Shown piece after piece: positions 46,936 to 58,219 of a stretch of DNA of 64,000 nucleotides. Location of the stretch: assembly GCF_016808335.1 (NCBI RefSeq), contig NC_053137.1, forward strand, positions 4,353,904 through 4,417,903. Direction: 5' to 3'. This DNA is from Panicum virgatum (taxonomy: Eukaryota > Streptophyta > Magnoliopsida > Poales > Poaceae). A program made the position numbers and the translations under genes. The notes below the pieces were generated by a model. It searched no databases, was not told the origin of the DNA, and saw only the letters and a list, made by a program, of their open reading frames with translations. Position 1 is the stretch's first letter, and the number at the start of each line of letters is the position of its first letter.

Positions 46936-47599
46936 TCTTTTTAAGAGAATTCAGAATAACCCTATAGGTGATTTCTAAGACAAACCCTAGGAGTTCTCAG
47001 TCAAGATCGAAATTCTCAGTCATAGGAGTTTCCCTAAAAGAATTCAGTAGATTGAATTGGTAGATGTAAACTTCCAAGACGTAGCGTACCTGCTGGTTTC
47101 AGTAGATTGAAACTGTAACTCGTGGTCATCAGTGAGACCTTGGGGATGAGCAGGGTGCTGGTGTGGTTTCTTGATCCCTTGGTTGCCGGCGTCTCCATCA
47201 GCAGGATCTCCGTGGTCGCCAACAGTGTTGGAGGCACGAGTCGCCATATGTGGATCACCAGGAAGGACAGACCTCTTCTTGCCCCCTTCTCACCAAGTGA
47301 TGTACAGATGGGAGTGCGATGATTAGGGTTAGATATGGGAGCAGGGGCGGCGCCCTGATGGTTTCGTTTGGGAAGATGACGAGGGGATCTCGCGGGGTGG
47401 GCGGGGTTAGTGGGAAAATTGGGAGGGAAGTTGAAACAGGGGAGAGGGATTTGGCGGCCAGGGAGGATTGGCGTGGGAAAATTGGCGGCCTGGGAGGATT
47501 AGCGTGGGATAATTGGTGGCCAGGGAGGATTAGCAGAAAAGTCAAGGGATTTCATCATTCTAGTAAAACATAAATGGTGAGTGTTCAAAAGAACGTTAA

Positions 47600-47668
47600 T
47601 AGCCCAATGGTTTGTTATCTTGGTGTTTGCCTAGAGGTCAGCAGTTCGATTCTGTGCCTCACATTTTT
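47600..47668 (+). other. tRNA-like module with A and B box, T-run terminator
   Basis: TAGCCCAATGG (A-box-like) is followed about 35 bp later by GTTCGATTC (B-box-like) and then by a seven-T run. The whole does not fold into an obvious complete tRNA, so this is a tRNA-derived sequence or SINE-like relic. Confidence 0.4.
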
Positions 47669-47734
47669 TTAGTCAACTTTTATCATTTTTTGTTTCTCGT
47701 ACTTTAGATGATATATGGATATATGTTTTTTTCG

Positions 47735-48240
47735 CCTATACATATGAGTCTTATAGTTTGAAAATTACTGTTTATTTTACAGCACGTTTACAAATCTGCT
47801 CCAAAACATGTTCTTAGGTCCAACAAGATATGAATAAATACTTATTTTCCGCCATCATTAACACATTTGTTCCAAGATGTGGTATTAGTTCCCACATGAA
47901 TATGCATATGAGTCTTATAGTATGAAAAGAACTGTTCATTTTCCGCCCTCATTCACCCATTTACTCCAAATGTAATCTTAGCTCCCTAATGATATGATCA
48001 CTATGTGTACAGATCATCATTGAATAAATCAACTTTGCTATTTAGTTTGATCCACAAACATTATTTTATTACCTCATAACATTTCAGAACTGATAATACA
48101 CCCATGGCTACCTATGTGATCATGTCTACATAAATACGCATGAGTCTTATAGTTCGAAATAGCTGTTCATTTTTGGCCGTCATTCACCCATTTGTTCCAA
48201 AATGTGGTCTTAGCTCCCAAATGATATGATCATATATGTG
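47735..48240. repeat. Degenerate direct repeats
   Basis: Phrases ATATGAGTCTTATAG, CATTCACCCATTT and TAGCTCCCNAATGATATGATCA recur three to four times at 90-180 bp spacing in non-coding sequence. The rest of 47248-48857 shows no gene. Confidence 0.55.
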
Positions 48241-48857
48241 AAGAGATCAACTCGGCTAAATAATATACACAAGGCTACATGACATGATACACACATGGTT
48301 AGCTCCCAAGCGAAAGACACATCATCGTCGTCCAAATCAACTTGGTTAATTATGTTGGGTATATGTGACTATTGAAAATTTTGAGATTACAACATATATC
48401 GTACAAATCAAACATTGGAAAGGTTATCAATTCATTCTATAGTTACTAAATAGTGGGCAAACTCCCAAAATTGTTTAGTACATGGGGTCCATTAAAAATA
48501 TGAAAATGTTTCGAGTTCAAGAATTTTTTTTCCCAAGAAAGTAGAAAAAAACCACCGCATTTGAACAAAAATTCAGAAAGTTAAACATGTTTAAAGTTTT
48601 TTTTGATATGGATCAAAATATATCCTTGAGCTAAACACAAGGGATAAGAACTTAGCTCCTACATGTGGGACCGGGATGTCAGTGAGTAATCAATTTTTTT
48701 AACCGATCATTGGGTCCCACGTGTAAGCGGCTTGGACTTATCCTCGGCGTCTCTTCTTCCCCCGTTCATCTCCCCCTTTCCCGTCGCGTAGGGCGCAAGG
48801 GCGGCGTCTCGTCCCAGCCCCCACGATCTCCTCCCACAAATCGCCGGCGGATTGAAG

Positions 48858-49309
48858 ATGGCGGGCTGCAAGCGCTAGAACCACAACTCAAGGACGCAGC
48901 CACGCGACAAGGAAGGGCGCTTCTTCCGCCCCTTTTCGCCATCGCCGTCGCCTTCCCCATCGCCTTCGCCATCACCGTCGTCATCCTGCCTCCCGTCGCC
49001 AACTGAGGAACTGATGCAAACCCTAGGAAGATGCAAGGCCGTGAGTTGGGTAATTTTCCCCCACTTACTTTCATTTCTGAAATAGCGCCTTTGTAAATTG
49101 GGTCAGTGCTGGTACTTACAAACATGATCAGTAACCTATTTTAATTTGTATTTCAGAAACAGCGATGTCCAGCGGGAGTGCAAATAAATGAGCCAATCGA
49201 GGTGAACAAATTCGAGCACAAAAAGGAGGAGGTAATCTATGTGGACTTGTCCTCGTCTGATGAAGCAGGTCCATCCATCAGCAAAAAGAAGCAACAGAAG
49301 AATAAATGA
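48858..49309 (+). pseudogene. Small two-exon gene opposite the CACTA-3 genes, one early stop
   Basis: Exon 1 (48858-49040) starts MAGCKR, meets a TAG at 48876-48878, then reads on without stops through RDKEGRFFRPFSPSPSPSP and a Ser/Pro run. The donor GTGAGT and the acceptor TTTCAG (49151-49156) keep phase, and exon 2 (49157-49309) gives PAGVQINEPIEVNKFEHK and ends in VIYVDLSSSDE and a Lys-rich tail. Restoring phase across a clean intron is good evidence that this was a real gene of about 110 residues. VIYVDL plus the following acidic serines resembles a SUMO-interaction motif, an inference from pattern only. I do not recognise the family. It lies between the two CACTA-3 genes on the other strand and may be transposon-borne or captured. 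Confidence 0.5.
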
Positions 49310-49453
49310 AGTGTAGTTAGGATTAGGGTGCCCCTGCGTGGGCATTTTGGTTAGTTGCTCCATGTATGGTGCATCTATGTGTATATATGCTTCTATGGTC
49401 AGTTAGGGTCTGTATGAATGAACCCGTATAATACTAGAAATCAATGTGCACCT

Positions 49454-49535
49454 TTGATGCTCCTTATTGCAGTAGTGGCTAGTCATACCATATTTGATGC
49501 TCCCTATTGCAGTAGTGGCCAGTCATACCATATTT
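49454..49535. repeat. 40-bp tandem duplication
   Basis: A unit of about 40 bp (TTGATGCTCCYTATTGCAGT and on) is present twice head to tail with few differences. Confidence 0.85.
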
Positions 49536-49685
49536 GTATGCTCAGTAAGGGTCTCCAGCTAGCTATTTATGACTCTGCATTGCTTCCATGCAATGTTGCT
49601 TATGAAATATGCAATGCAGGTCCTTAATTGTATCTTCCAATCTGGAACTTTGTTTCTTAATTGCAATGATTGATGTGCATAACAA

Positions 49686-49820
49686 TTCGGTGACAATGAA
49701 GTAAGATTATTTTATTACAAATGGGCACACTTTGGTGACAATGAAGTATGATTATTTTATTACAAATGGGCACACTTTGGTGACAATGAAGTATGATTAT
49801 TTTATTACAAATGGGTGTGT
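49686..49820. repeat. 45-bp tandem repeat, three copies
   Basis: A unit of 45 bp beginning GGTGACAATGAAGTA, with ATTATTTTATTACAAATGGG, repeated about 2.8 times with only one or two changes. It lies about 240 bp beyond the tnp2 stop codon. Confidence 0.9.
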
Positions 49821-50059
49821 GCAGCTTCTGATTTGTAGAATGTCGCAAAAAAAAAAAGCTTCACGATTTGTAAAATAGCTCCTGTTCCTCAAAAGCATTG
49901 ATACTAAATTCCTCTTGTTCCTGACAAACTGCTCCTGATACACACAAATATTAAAATAAGCTTCATAAGAAGTACAGTAAGAGCAAACTGAAGATATTAA
50001 GAGAAAATTGAAGATATTTTCATAGGTGCTGCACAATCGTAAAATCTTATTACCAAAAA

Positions 50060-52756
50060 TTATATGAAAAATGCTTCATCTGGTCCTTCAACTTTTGAAT
50101 TCACAGGTGCTACATATCCATCATCAATGTAGTTGTCGCATGTGTCATCTTCGTCTTCGTCAGCCAAGAAGTCATTTGCTGGCGGTTCAGGAACGGAATC
50201 AGCAAGTGCTTTTTTAATAACAGATGCATCACCAGTAACACCTTCGATCCCCGACCTAGTCCAATTTGTCAACTCCTCATCCCAGCATAAATATTCCATG
50301 TCTTCCACTCCGACGTCTAGTGAGTCAACATCAATTTGTCCCTCATTTTCTGTACGTGCTGACTCTGGCATGGCAAACAAATTCCTAGGCTTCATTCTTA
50401 TAACCGATAACAAATTTGATTTCTTGCTGCCTTGCACATAAAAGACCTGCTCCGCTTGCGTGCCCAAAATGTAAGGATCATTCACATATCGCTTTCGAGT
50501 TGGATCAATGTCGATTATCCCATACTGATCCCTTTTAATTCCTTTGCCTTTGCTCTTACTAGTAGCAGGTACGTCGTACCAGTCACATTCAAACAGGACG
50601 ACTTCCTTCTCTCTTGGAAAACCAAGTGCGTAAATCTTTTTAATAACACCATACCATGAGACGTCGGCAGCACTATCATCACCTTTCACTACAACACCAC
50701 TATTTTGCGGAGTCAGATTCTTTTCTATGTGAGCTGTTTGGAACAAAAAACTATTTATCAAGCATCTGTTGAAAACACGTGCACGATAGTCTGGCCCTTG
50801 AGAAAGTGCATGTATCTCAGCACTTGTTTTTCCGTCTGCATATAATTTGTTGATCTGCAAGCAATAACAAAAATATGCATCAACCAGCTAGTACACATGT
50901 GCACTCCAAAAGTTATGAAAATAATTTAAGCTCACCTTACGCTCGAACCAGCCTACAAATTGTTCCTTGTGACGCTGCTCAACATTTTTATGTGACTGTT
51001 TCCTGAGAATATCCTAGTGCTGACTACAGTTTCATAAAAAAACAGTTTTAGGCAATCAGTTAATAGAAAAATCAAAAGATGGCACCAAAGCAACCATTTA
51101 ATTACAGCATACTTGACCCAGGGAATGGCCTCATCACAATTTGTTAATATCCGATGGCTCATATGCTGCATAACTACCTTAGGAATGCTCTCCAAGGTAA
51201 ATCCTTTCTTAGTATAGTCAACTTTGCCAAATATGCTAAGACCACATGGTGGCTCATTTACAGCGGCACTTTCATGTCTCTCTGGATGGTTAGTCTTAGT
51301 GTCAATGTCTTCCAAGAAGCGAGAGCAAAAGGTCATGCACTCCTCTGAGATATATCCCTCGGCTATTGAACCTTCAGGGTAAGCTTTGTTCCGCACATAG
51401 CCTTTAAATGTACGCAAGTACCTCTCAATCGGGTACAACCATCTATAACATACATGTCCTCCTAGTTTAGCCTCTTCAGCAAGATGAACCGGCAAATGCA
51501 TCATGATGTCAAAGAAAGCTGGTGGAAAGACCATTTCAAGACGACAAAGAGTTTCTCTAATTGAAACAGTCAATTTCTCTAACTCTTCAATGGTCAACTC
51601 TTTTGAACATATTGCATTGAAGAACCTACTAAGCTCAATCAATGGGATAATGACCTCTTCTGGCAAAATGTTACGGACTGCAATGGGTAATAGTTTTTGG
51701 AATATAACGTGACAATCATGAGTTTTAAGTCCAGAAATCTTACACCTCGACACGTCCACGCATCTCTTGATATTAGAGGCATAGCCATCTGGCATCTTCA
51801 CACTGTGAAGAAATTTGCATAAATATGTCTTGTCCTCTGGATCCAAAGAGTACAATTAATGCAGGAGGCAAAGTGTATTTGTCATTCTTGACCAAAGGAT
51901 GCTGATCCTTTCTCATGCCCAATTCTTCCATGTCAAGCCGAGCCTTTTCGCTGTCCTTTGATTTGCCAGCCAAGTCAAGCAAAGTCCCAAGTAAGCTCTT
52001 ACAAATATTTTTTTCAATGTGCATGACATCCAAATTATGCCTTACAAGCAATGTTTCCCAGTAAGGCAGTTCAAAGAAAATACTTTTCTTCCTCCAGTTG
52101 TGCCATCTGGTTTCTTCGTCATGTTGCTTCCTTTTTTTTGAGGCTTTCCCAAATGTCACTTGCTCAAAGCTTTCATACTGTTGCAGCACCTGCTCACCAG
52201 TTAAGGGGACTGGAGGATCTCTGTTTTCGACTTTGTTGTTGAAGCTAACCTTGTTCCGGCGCCACTTGTGGCCCTTTGGCAAAAATCGGCGATGACCCAT
52301 GTAACAGTGCTTCGACCCATATTTCAACCATAAATAATATGTATCCTTATTGCAGTATGGACATGCAAACTTGCCTTTTGTGCTCCAACCAGATAACATG
52401 CCATAAGCAGGAAAATCATTAATTGTCCAAAGCAGCACTGCACGGAGAGTGAAATTCTTCTTCACCTTTGCATCCAACGTTTGTACACCTTTTAACCAAA
52501 GATCTTTTAGCTCATCAATTAGGGGCTGCAGATATACATCTATGTTATTGCCCGGAGATTTTGGCCCTGGTATCAACATTGACATCATCCAAAATGATTG
52601 TTTCAAGCACAACCAAGGAGGCAAATTGTAGGGTATTAGGATGACAGGCCATGTAGTGTATGTCACATTCAGCATCCCAAATGGATTAAAGCCATCGGAT
52701 GCAAGACCTAGTCTTACATTATGTGGATCCAACGGATTGAATAGTACTAACCACAT
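50060..52756 (-). pseudogene. tnp2 transposase of CACTA-3, N-terminus replaced by LTR sequence
   Basis: It begins inside the Transposase_21 domain (about 52740: DPHNVRLGLASDGFNPFG) and lacks the usual first 300 or so residues, including the Transposase-associated domain. It runs through LDVMHIEKNICKSLLG to a one-base shift near 51850, then the DUF4218 part (FPPAFFDIMMHLPVHLAEEA, RNKAYPEGSIAEGY). Introns at about 51024-51113 and 50855-50935 are inferred from GT-AG borders and phase. The middle exon (50936-51023) has an in-frame TAG. The last exon (50060-50854) is DUF4216-like (DVSWYGVIKKIYALG) and ends with an acidic tail. Truncation, frameshift and stop make it inactive. It is clearly distinct from the CACTA-2 transposase. 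Confidence 0.87.
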
Positions 52757-53744
52757 GCTAGAAGTAGGAGGTAGTCGAAGCCGGTAAGCTAATTACCTGA
52801 TTTGCAACGATACTTTGAACTGCGACCTGCTACTCTGGGAGTGGTATGATGGTGGGTGATGGATTGTATGTCGCCTTCGGGTTCTCTAGGAGTTCGCTGT
52901 GAGGGGCCCATTCACCCGGGTTTTGGCAGGCGTGGTTCAGACGTCGGGGTGATGATGAGAACAGTTGACATGTGTGGTCCGGCATGGCTGCACGTGTCGT
53001 GTGTGCTAGGTCCACCTTGCAAGGTTAAATCGGATCGATTCGCCGTGACTCGCGGTTATGAGAGCCTTGATCTCTTTGTCACATCGTAGTAAGAACTTGG
53101 AATGAGAATGGAATGAAGAGAACTGGATTGTGATATTACCAGAGAATTTCACTATTCTACCATGTGTGCTCTAGAAATTCAGGCAAACCTAGTTGGTACG
53201 GTTTATACTAAACCAGAGCTAAAATTTGAAAGTAAGGATCCACTGTTAATAGCCTTTTCATTAAAATAAACTCCATAGCCAAAGGCCTTGCATGTCTAGG
53301 AGTTGGCTAAATATATACCACTAGTCAGATAAGTCTTAATGAGTATTAGTATACTCAGGGTTTGTTGTTATCTTGTTTTCAGGTGTAATTGATGTTGGTT
53401 GGAGCTAACCATGATTCACATCAGTGGGCTCGATGTGACATCCTCACGACTTCGTAGTTATCGTTGTTTTCAAACTAAACTTCTATTTAAATTCTGCTGC
53501 ATGTTGACCTCTGATAGTTTGTTCAAAACTCATTTTGTAAAGCTCTGCTTTGTAAATTAAATTTGAGAATTTTTGTCTGCTTGTAATTATCTGTGCTCGT
53601 CTACGTGCGAGACTTCCAGTGTTTTTTTATCCTTAACCCGACAGACTGCCGGATTATACCGTTTTAAGTGCGTGGTAACTTGATTAACCATTAAGATAAT
53701 AGTTAGTGCACTTAAGCCGGTTTAATTTGGTCGGTTCTGTTACA
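52740..53744 (+). repeat. LTR fragment joined to the CACTA-3 transposase
   Basis: Non-coding sequence with LTR features: a downstream segment with TATACTCAGGGTTTGTTG and GATGTGACATCCTC, long AT-rich tail and end TTCTGTTACA at 53744. The 5' border is the point where the transposase frame is lost. No target duplication was found, so a deletion probably accompanied it. Confidence 0.5.
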
Positions 53745-53747
53745 GTG

Positions 53748-53812
53748 TAGTCCAGTGGTAGGGAAGGGTACGCGCGAGGCTGAGATTGTGGGTTCGAATC
53801 CTGGTAATGCCT
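53748..53812 (+). other. tRNA-like module with A and B box
   Basis: TAGTCCAGTGGTAG (A-box-like) and GGTTCGAATCC (a perfect B box) stand about 35 bp apart, as in tRNA genes. The acceptor arms do not pair well, so it is not a normal tRNA. It directly precedes the subterminal repeats of the CACTA-3 right end. Confidence 0.45.
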
Positions 53813-53857
53813 AAAAAATTACACGTGCGCATATTCGCGCAAAAATACCATAGGTGA

Positions 53858-54016
53858 CGGCTCATACTGATACCCGTCACCTTTTACGTACATAGGTGAC
53901 GGACTTTTGCCCATCACTTTTTTGTTCTAATCAGTGACGATGTACAAGTGACGGGCGCGGTGCCCGTCACCTTAGGGAAATGACGCCCGTCACTATAGGC
54001 CTTTTCCAACATAGTG
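53858..54016. repeat. Right subterminal repeats and terminus of CACTA-3
   Basis: Six or so copies of GGTGACGG or CCCGTCACC in both orientations lead to the terminus CCTTTTCCAACATAGTG ending at 54016. Confidence 0.8.
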
Positions 54017-54152
54017 GCCACCAGTATGGCGAGCCATGGTGGCCGCCATACCTGATGGCCGATAAACTCCCCAGTTCCTGCAAGGTTCAACCACCATGGA
54101 AATAGAGATCCGTTTGGCTATAAACGGGAGGAAGAAGAAGATAAAATGTTTA

Positions 54153-54416
54153 GAGCTTCTCCAGCAGATTACTCATATCCCTCTCCTTAATACTAAACAT
54201 ATGTTGTTTTGGTGATCAATATCTCATTGCCAATAACTAAATTTTTTTGGTGGTTGTCAAAACACACGCCCCTCTTGCTCAAATGTAGGGTGATTCCTCA
54301 CTCCACCCTATCGTTCGAGTAATATGCTATAGCACTGCTGTCAAAAAAATAAATAGTATTATTGGTAATGGAGAAAATATAAGATATAAGAGATAAGCAA
54401 TCTGCTAGAGATGTTC
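54153..54416. mobile_element. MITE with AGCAGATT inverted ends, about 264 bp
   Basis: The left end GAGCTTCTCCAGCAGATT and the right end read inward GAACATCTCTAGCAGATT are inverted repeats, a common form in grass MITEs. No convincing target duplication was seen, so the superfamily is open. Confidence 0.6.
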
Positions 54417-54776
54417 TTGAACTTTACTTTTAGGACGTTAGTCTGTGACCAGCTCATTTCTCTAAAGCTGAGCCGTCAAAAATTAGCCTACGAAGGTGCT
54501 GTCGCCGGTCGGTTCATCGCCATCGGCTACTTTCGCGGTTCCTCGCCCTCTGCTGCTCCACGCCTCTGCCATATGTAGATTTTAATTCTAACTTCGCCAT
54601 TTATGAAAACGGCAGAGACACATGGGCTAATGTCACGGAGGAAAAAAAAAATACCGAACAGCTATTCGGTAGCTAAAAACGGGCCGGCCGGTGGGCGCCA
54701 CAATTCTTCGCTGGCCGCTATCTAGCTCCGAAAGAAAAGGAGAAATCGACGGAAGAGAGGCCCACAATACTTCATC

Positions 54777-54836
54777 ATGTGTGCAGCAGCTCTGGCCACT
54801 GCGCTTGTCGTCTTCCTCCTAGCTGTTGCCAACAGG
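54777..54836 (+). CDS. Possible first exon encoding a signal peptide
   Basis: An ATG opens MCAAALATALVVFLLAVAN, which looks like a secretion signal, and meets a donor-like AACAG/GTAGGG. No second exon could be assigned. It may be a relic of a secreted-protein gene or a chance frame. Confidence 0.25.
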
Positions 54837-54839
54837 TAG

Positions 54840-55569
54840 GGGCATGTGACTCCTTGTGCTTCGTTCTGTTGGCCTTGGCCACTTCCATATGCCTTGTTTT
54901 GCCCAGTACTAGGTGGTAATCTGCATCGGAAGATGTATCTATGCACCTCTCTGAAATTGATGCAGCAGGTTTATTTTACTTTTGCCTGCTGCTTCAACTA
55001 GGTCGTATAGCCGTATAGCTAGCATAGGACTGAGGTTTCCGTAGCGCTATAGATAGGACTGAGGTTTCCGTAGAAGAAAATACAACGGTATGGTGTGGCA
55101 GCACGGTCTTCGCTCAATCGCTCTACAGTAGTGGCCGTGTCTTTGACTCTTGTGTTACTGAATACTGGCAGTGACTCTTGACACCGGGCTCACTTGTCAG
55201 TGGTCCAAAGCTGAGTCGTATTGAGGAGGAGTTGCTTCCAGATTTGAGAATTGTTTCATATCGGTGCATGGGCACAAGTTTTATTTCATACAGTATATTA
55301 TTACGAGGCAATGCTAGGCATAAATATAGAAACTGAAGCAGTAAGTAAAGAGAAACAGAATTGTTTGTTTGTTGGTTCACCAGAAATTGCATATGAAGGA
55401 TTCAAGGTAGACGGCCAAAATCGATCAAGATGCAAGCTCACCTAATTGATTGTAACAAGTCACTCATGATAGCTTCGATCATGTGAAGAACAACCAGATC
55501 TTGAATCACAATCTGCAAATCCATACGTGGCACACCGATTGAATGGGCCACTTACTGTTTGCCGTACAA
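54840..55569. other. Spacer with no recognised gene
   Basis: The short open frames here show no domain. A tandem duplicate phrase AGGACTGAGGTTTCCGTAG occurs twice near 55028 and 55055. Confidence 0.45.
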
Positions 55570-55667
55570 TCAGCCAGTGAGGTCCATATATGCATCTTTC
55601 AGCCTGCTCCTCTTGTCATCATAGCTTTTCCATGTCTTCCCATCCAGGCCCTGTCGTTCGAGGTGCT
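55570..55667 (-). CDS. Possible terminal exon of an unknown gene
   Basis: After an acceptor-like GCGCAG the minus strand is open for about 32 codons (LERQGLDGKTWKSYDDKRSR and on) to a TGA. Composition is protein-like, but no partner exon and no family were recognised. Confidence 0.3.
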
Positions 55668-55951
55668 CTGCGCATCGGATGCCATGTTGTAATCAATTTA
55701 AAAGGATGTTAACATAATTAACACACAGCCTCACCATTCAGGGAAAATAATCTAAATCCAGATTCTAGATTGATTGCTACCATGCAAAATAAATGTAACT
55801 GTTCATTGCTTTTTTCAGAAAAAGTTTTAAGCTAGGATATAGGTGGGTTTTAATTTAAGAAGAAACAGCTCACCATTTGTAGATGAAAAAAAGCCATAAA
55901 TCATAAATTACTGAACCTTGGTGGATATATGTATAGCTAGAGGTGTGCAGC

Positions 55952-56860
55952 TTTTTTTTTAGAAAAGGGAGATATTCCATCCTCTTCAAGCGCACACAGC
56001 CATAGTTTTACAGTAATATCAGCTTACAAGCTGATCAAAATTAAATAACAATAATGTACGCAAACGATATGAAGAAATAAAAAAGCAAAGCCTATTATTG
56101 CTTCTCCATGCGTTCTTGACCAAAAACGCAGCTAGCACGCTCCACTAAAGACGGCCTGCATAAAGGAGGTGAATCTTTTTTTCCTCAAAAACCACATCCT
56201 TACGCGTACACCAAATTGTCCACATAAGAGCAGCAACCCCAACAAAAATCAAAACCTCTATCTTTTTTATTAATACCAGTTAACCAATTTCCAAGCATTT
56301 GAGATACTGATTTTGATGGGGGTTAACCCAGTAGCTATATTAACAACTCTCCAAATGATCTTTGCATGTTGACAGTCAAAGAAGAGGTGCTTAATTGTTT
56401 CACTATGATCACAAAAGCAACATTTTTTGAGTCCCTGACCAATTCCTCCTAGCTAGGTTATCCTTTATAGAAATAACGCCTTGTTGGAGGTACCAAAGGA
56501 ATTTTTTTATTTTTAGGAGGATCTTTAGCTTCCAGATAAATTTATTAAAGAAGGGAATGCCCTGGTTTATGAGATATTGATACATAGATCTTACGATCAA
56601 ATTGCCATCTCTATGTAGATTCCAAGTAAAATTGTCCCTTCCAATAGAAAGCTAGTGAGTTGCTAATTTAGCCACAAGGTTATGCCAAGCAGTCGGTTTA
56701 TCCCCAACTAAACCTCTTCTAAAAGAGATGTTTAATGATATTTGATTCGTGACATTTGTAATTGTGCTGTGAGGATAAAAGATTATGCTATACACAGGTT
56801 AGCGAACTACTCTTTAAGTGGTTTAGAGCCTAACCAAGTGAGAGATGTGCAACTGCACCT
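55952..56860 (-). mobile_element. 5'-truncated LINE, zf-RVT end
   Basis: The minus strand encodes ISLNISFRRGLVGDKPTAWH, a stretch with WNLHRDG, the zinc-binding zf-RVT segment (FIWKLKILLKIKKFLWYL, then CDHSETIKHLFFDCQHA) and a degraded tail. A T run at about 55950-55960 is the poly-A tail of the minus-strand element. Stops and shifts are present. The right limit is approximate and the target duplication was not established. Confidence 0.72.
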
Positions 56861-58219
56861 TGTTACCCCAACCAATTGAGCTACTAGTTCTGTTCCTTAG
56901 TGGTTTCAATTTATAGTGGGAAAATAGGACCAACATTAGCTGACGTTTGGTGACACCGTTGGGAGGGGGAGGTTGATCCTTGAACAGATCTTGACAGGCT
57001 GCTCTAATTAAAACATATTAATTATATTTGAAAACAAATGATGATAACTTGTTTGTTATTACTACTAATAAAGATATGTGGAAAATATATACAATCAATG
57101 TTGGTTATGATCACCCAATTCCTGAAACTTCAAAGTACCGTTTAATGTTAAACCCTTTTTAAGGACAAGAATGATATGAAATGTAGATTTGTCGGCCTCA
57201 TAATAATTGCACAATTCCTTAATTTTTATATATAAAACCAAATGTTGTGAGTTTTTGTTGAGGAGGTGTTCTCACAGTACTAAATTTTAGCTTACCAGGC
57301 AGTTAATTCTTGAAACAACCATCTTGTTGTCCCATCTCACTCTATCTCCTTCACCTCGTAAAAGTTTCTATTTGAAATTATATGAGACAATCTTTGACAG
57401 CTTACATATGCAAATATGCTCTCCCTTCTCGCTTTGATATATAGGCGAGCCATCTCCTTTGCTGTCTTTGTAGAATACTATTGGTGAGGTTCTTTATTAG
57501 TACTCTGCCAACGGGCATGCGGTTGCAGGTTAGTTAAGGTATTAAAGTAGTATATTATATTTTTATGAGCTCTGTTACAAAGATTGTAAAGTATCAACAA
57601 GTACTTTAATATAATTTTGCCTTTGAATTTTTTTCTAGCCATTGCCTAATGGAAGGTATTTACAAAAACTAAATTAAATTAGTATTCGATCCCACTTTTT
57701 GTACTTGGTCCCATATTTTTGTACCACCAGATACTTTAGTTTAGGTACTTTCGGGTATTTCCTATCTTAATCACCGTACGATTCTATCAGATGAACGGTT
57801 CTTATTTTTTTCAATCATTGTAAATTTTTTTTATTTTTATATTACTAAATAAAATATATTCACCACCAAAAACTATAAGAAATTATTTTCTTGACGACAG
57901 ATTTTCTCCACTCCAAAATTTCTGATGTTAATTATAGTTACTGTATGCAAGTACGTACCCCATCTGGACAGATGGAAAATATTATAAATTTCTATAATAA
58001 CAAATAAGAAGTTGTTCCAAATATATAGGTTTATTATTGAAACAAATTAAAAAGTTATATAGAGAGAATATTCCTCGCCCTATATATGTAGTACTCGATG
58101 CTTATTGGCTCAAGCCTTATTAAGGGCACTTGCATCAGCTCCTACTGAAAGGACGAGCCCAATCCATCACTCACCTCCAATAATCTTGGCGCTAGCGATG
58201 CGTCTCTCCCATTCGTATG
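56861..58219. other. AT-rich spacer, no gene seen
   Basis: No recognisable coding or element ends on either strand. Confidence 0.5.

Larger units (their letters stand above)
43244..47247 (-). pseudogene. Transposase_24-like gene of CACTA-3, 12 exons, with a duplicated exon
   Basis: Exons inferred from frame and GT-AG borders: 47247-47090, 46656-46538, 46065-45632, 45547-about 45470, 45366-45238, 45153-44897, 44805-44599, 44512-44420, 44331-44220, 44118-43708, 43616-43512, 43423-43244. Exon 6 (SLGGPIGPNYRAFVDEVVLF), exon 7 (KERYKGWRSTFSATYKAYD, then DLVEWHYLILYFGSEAFQ) and exons 8-9 match the Transposase_24 domain. Exon 10 is a long Gln/Glu coiled coil. Exon 5 ends in a basic RRRSRK run that may serve nuclear import. 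Exons 1 and 2 are near copies of each other. Exon 2 has lost one base and exon 5 has an in-frame TGA at about 45326, so the gene looks recently disabled, unless splicing differs. It acts, by family, as the subterminal-repeat binding partner of tnp2. Confidence 0.78.
43244..54016 (-). mobile_element. CACTA-3: En/Spm-type unit with two transposon genes, left terminus not found
   Basis: On the minus strand it carries a tnp2 transposase (50060-52756, N-terminus missing) followed downstream by a Transposase_24-like gene (43244-47247), the two-gene layout of CACTA elements. The right terminus (54016) reads inward CACTATGTTGGAAAAGG and is followed by GGTGACGGGC-type subterminal repeats (53860-53995). 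An LTR fragment (about 52740-53744) has replaced the 5' part of tnp2. That the right terminus belongs with these genes is inferred from position. The left boundary given is only the last coding base. Confidence 0.6.

Noticed and set aside
53748..53812. A normal tRNA gene
   Set aside because: The A and B boxes fit, but the acceptor and anticodon arms do not pair as in a functional tRNA.
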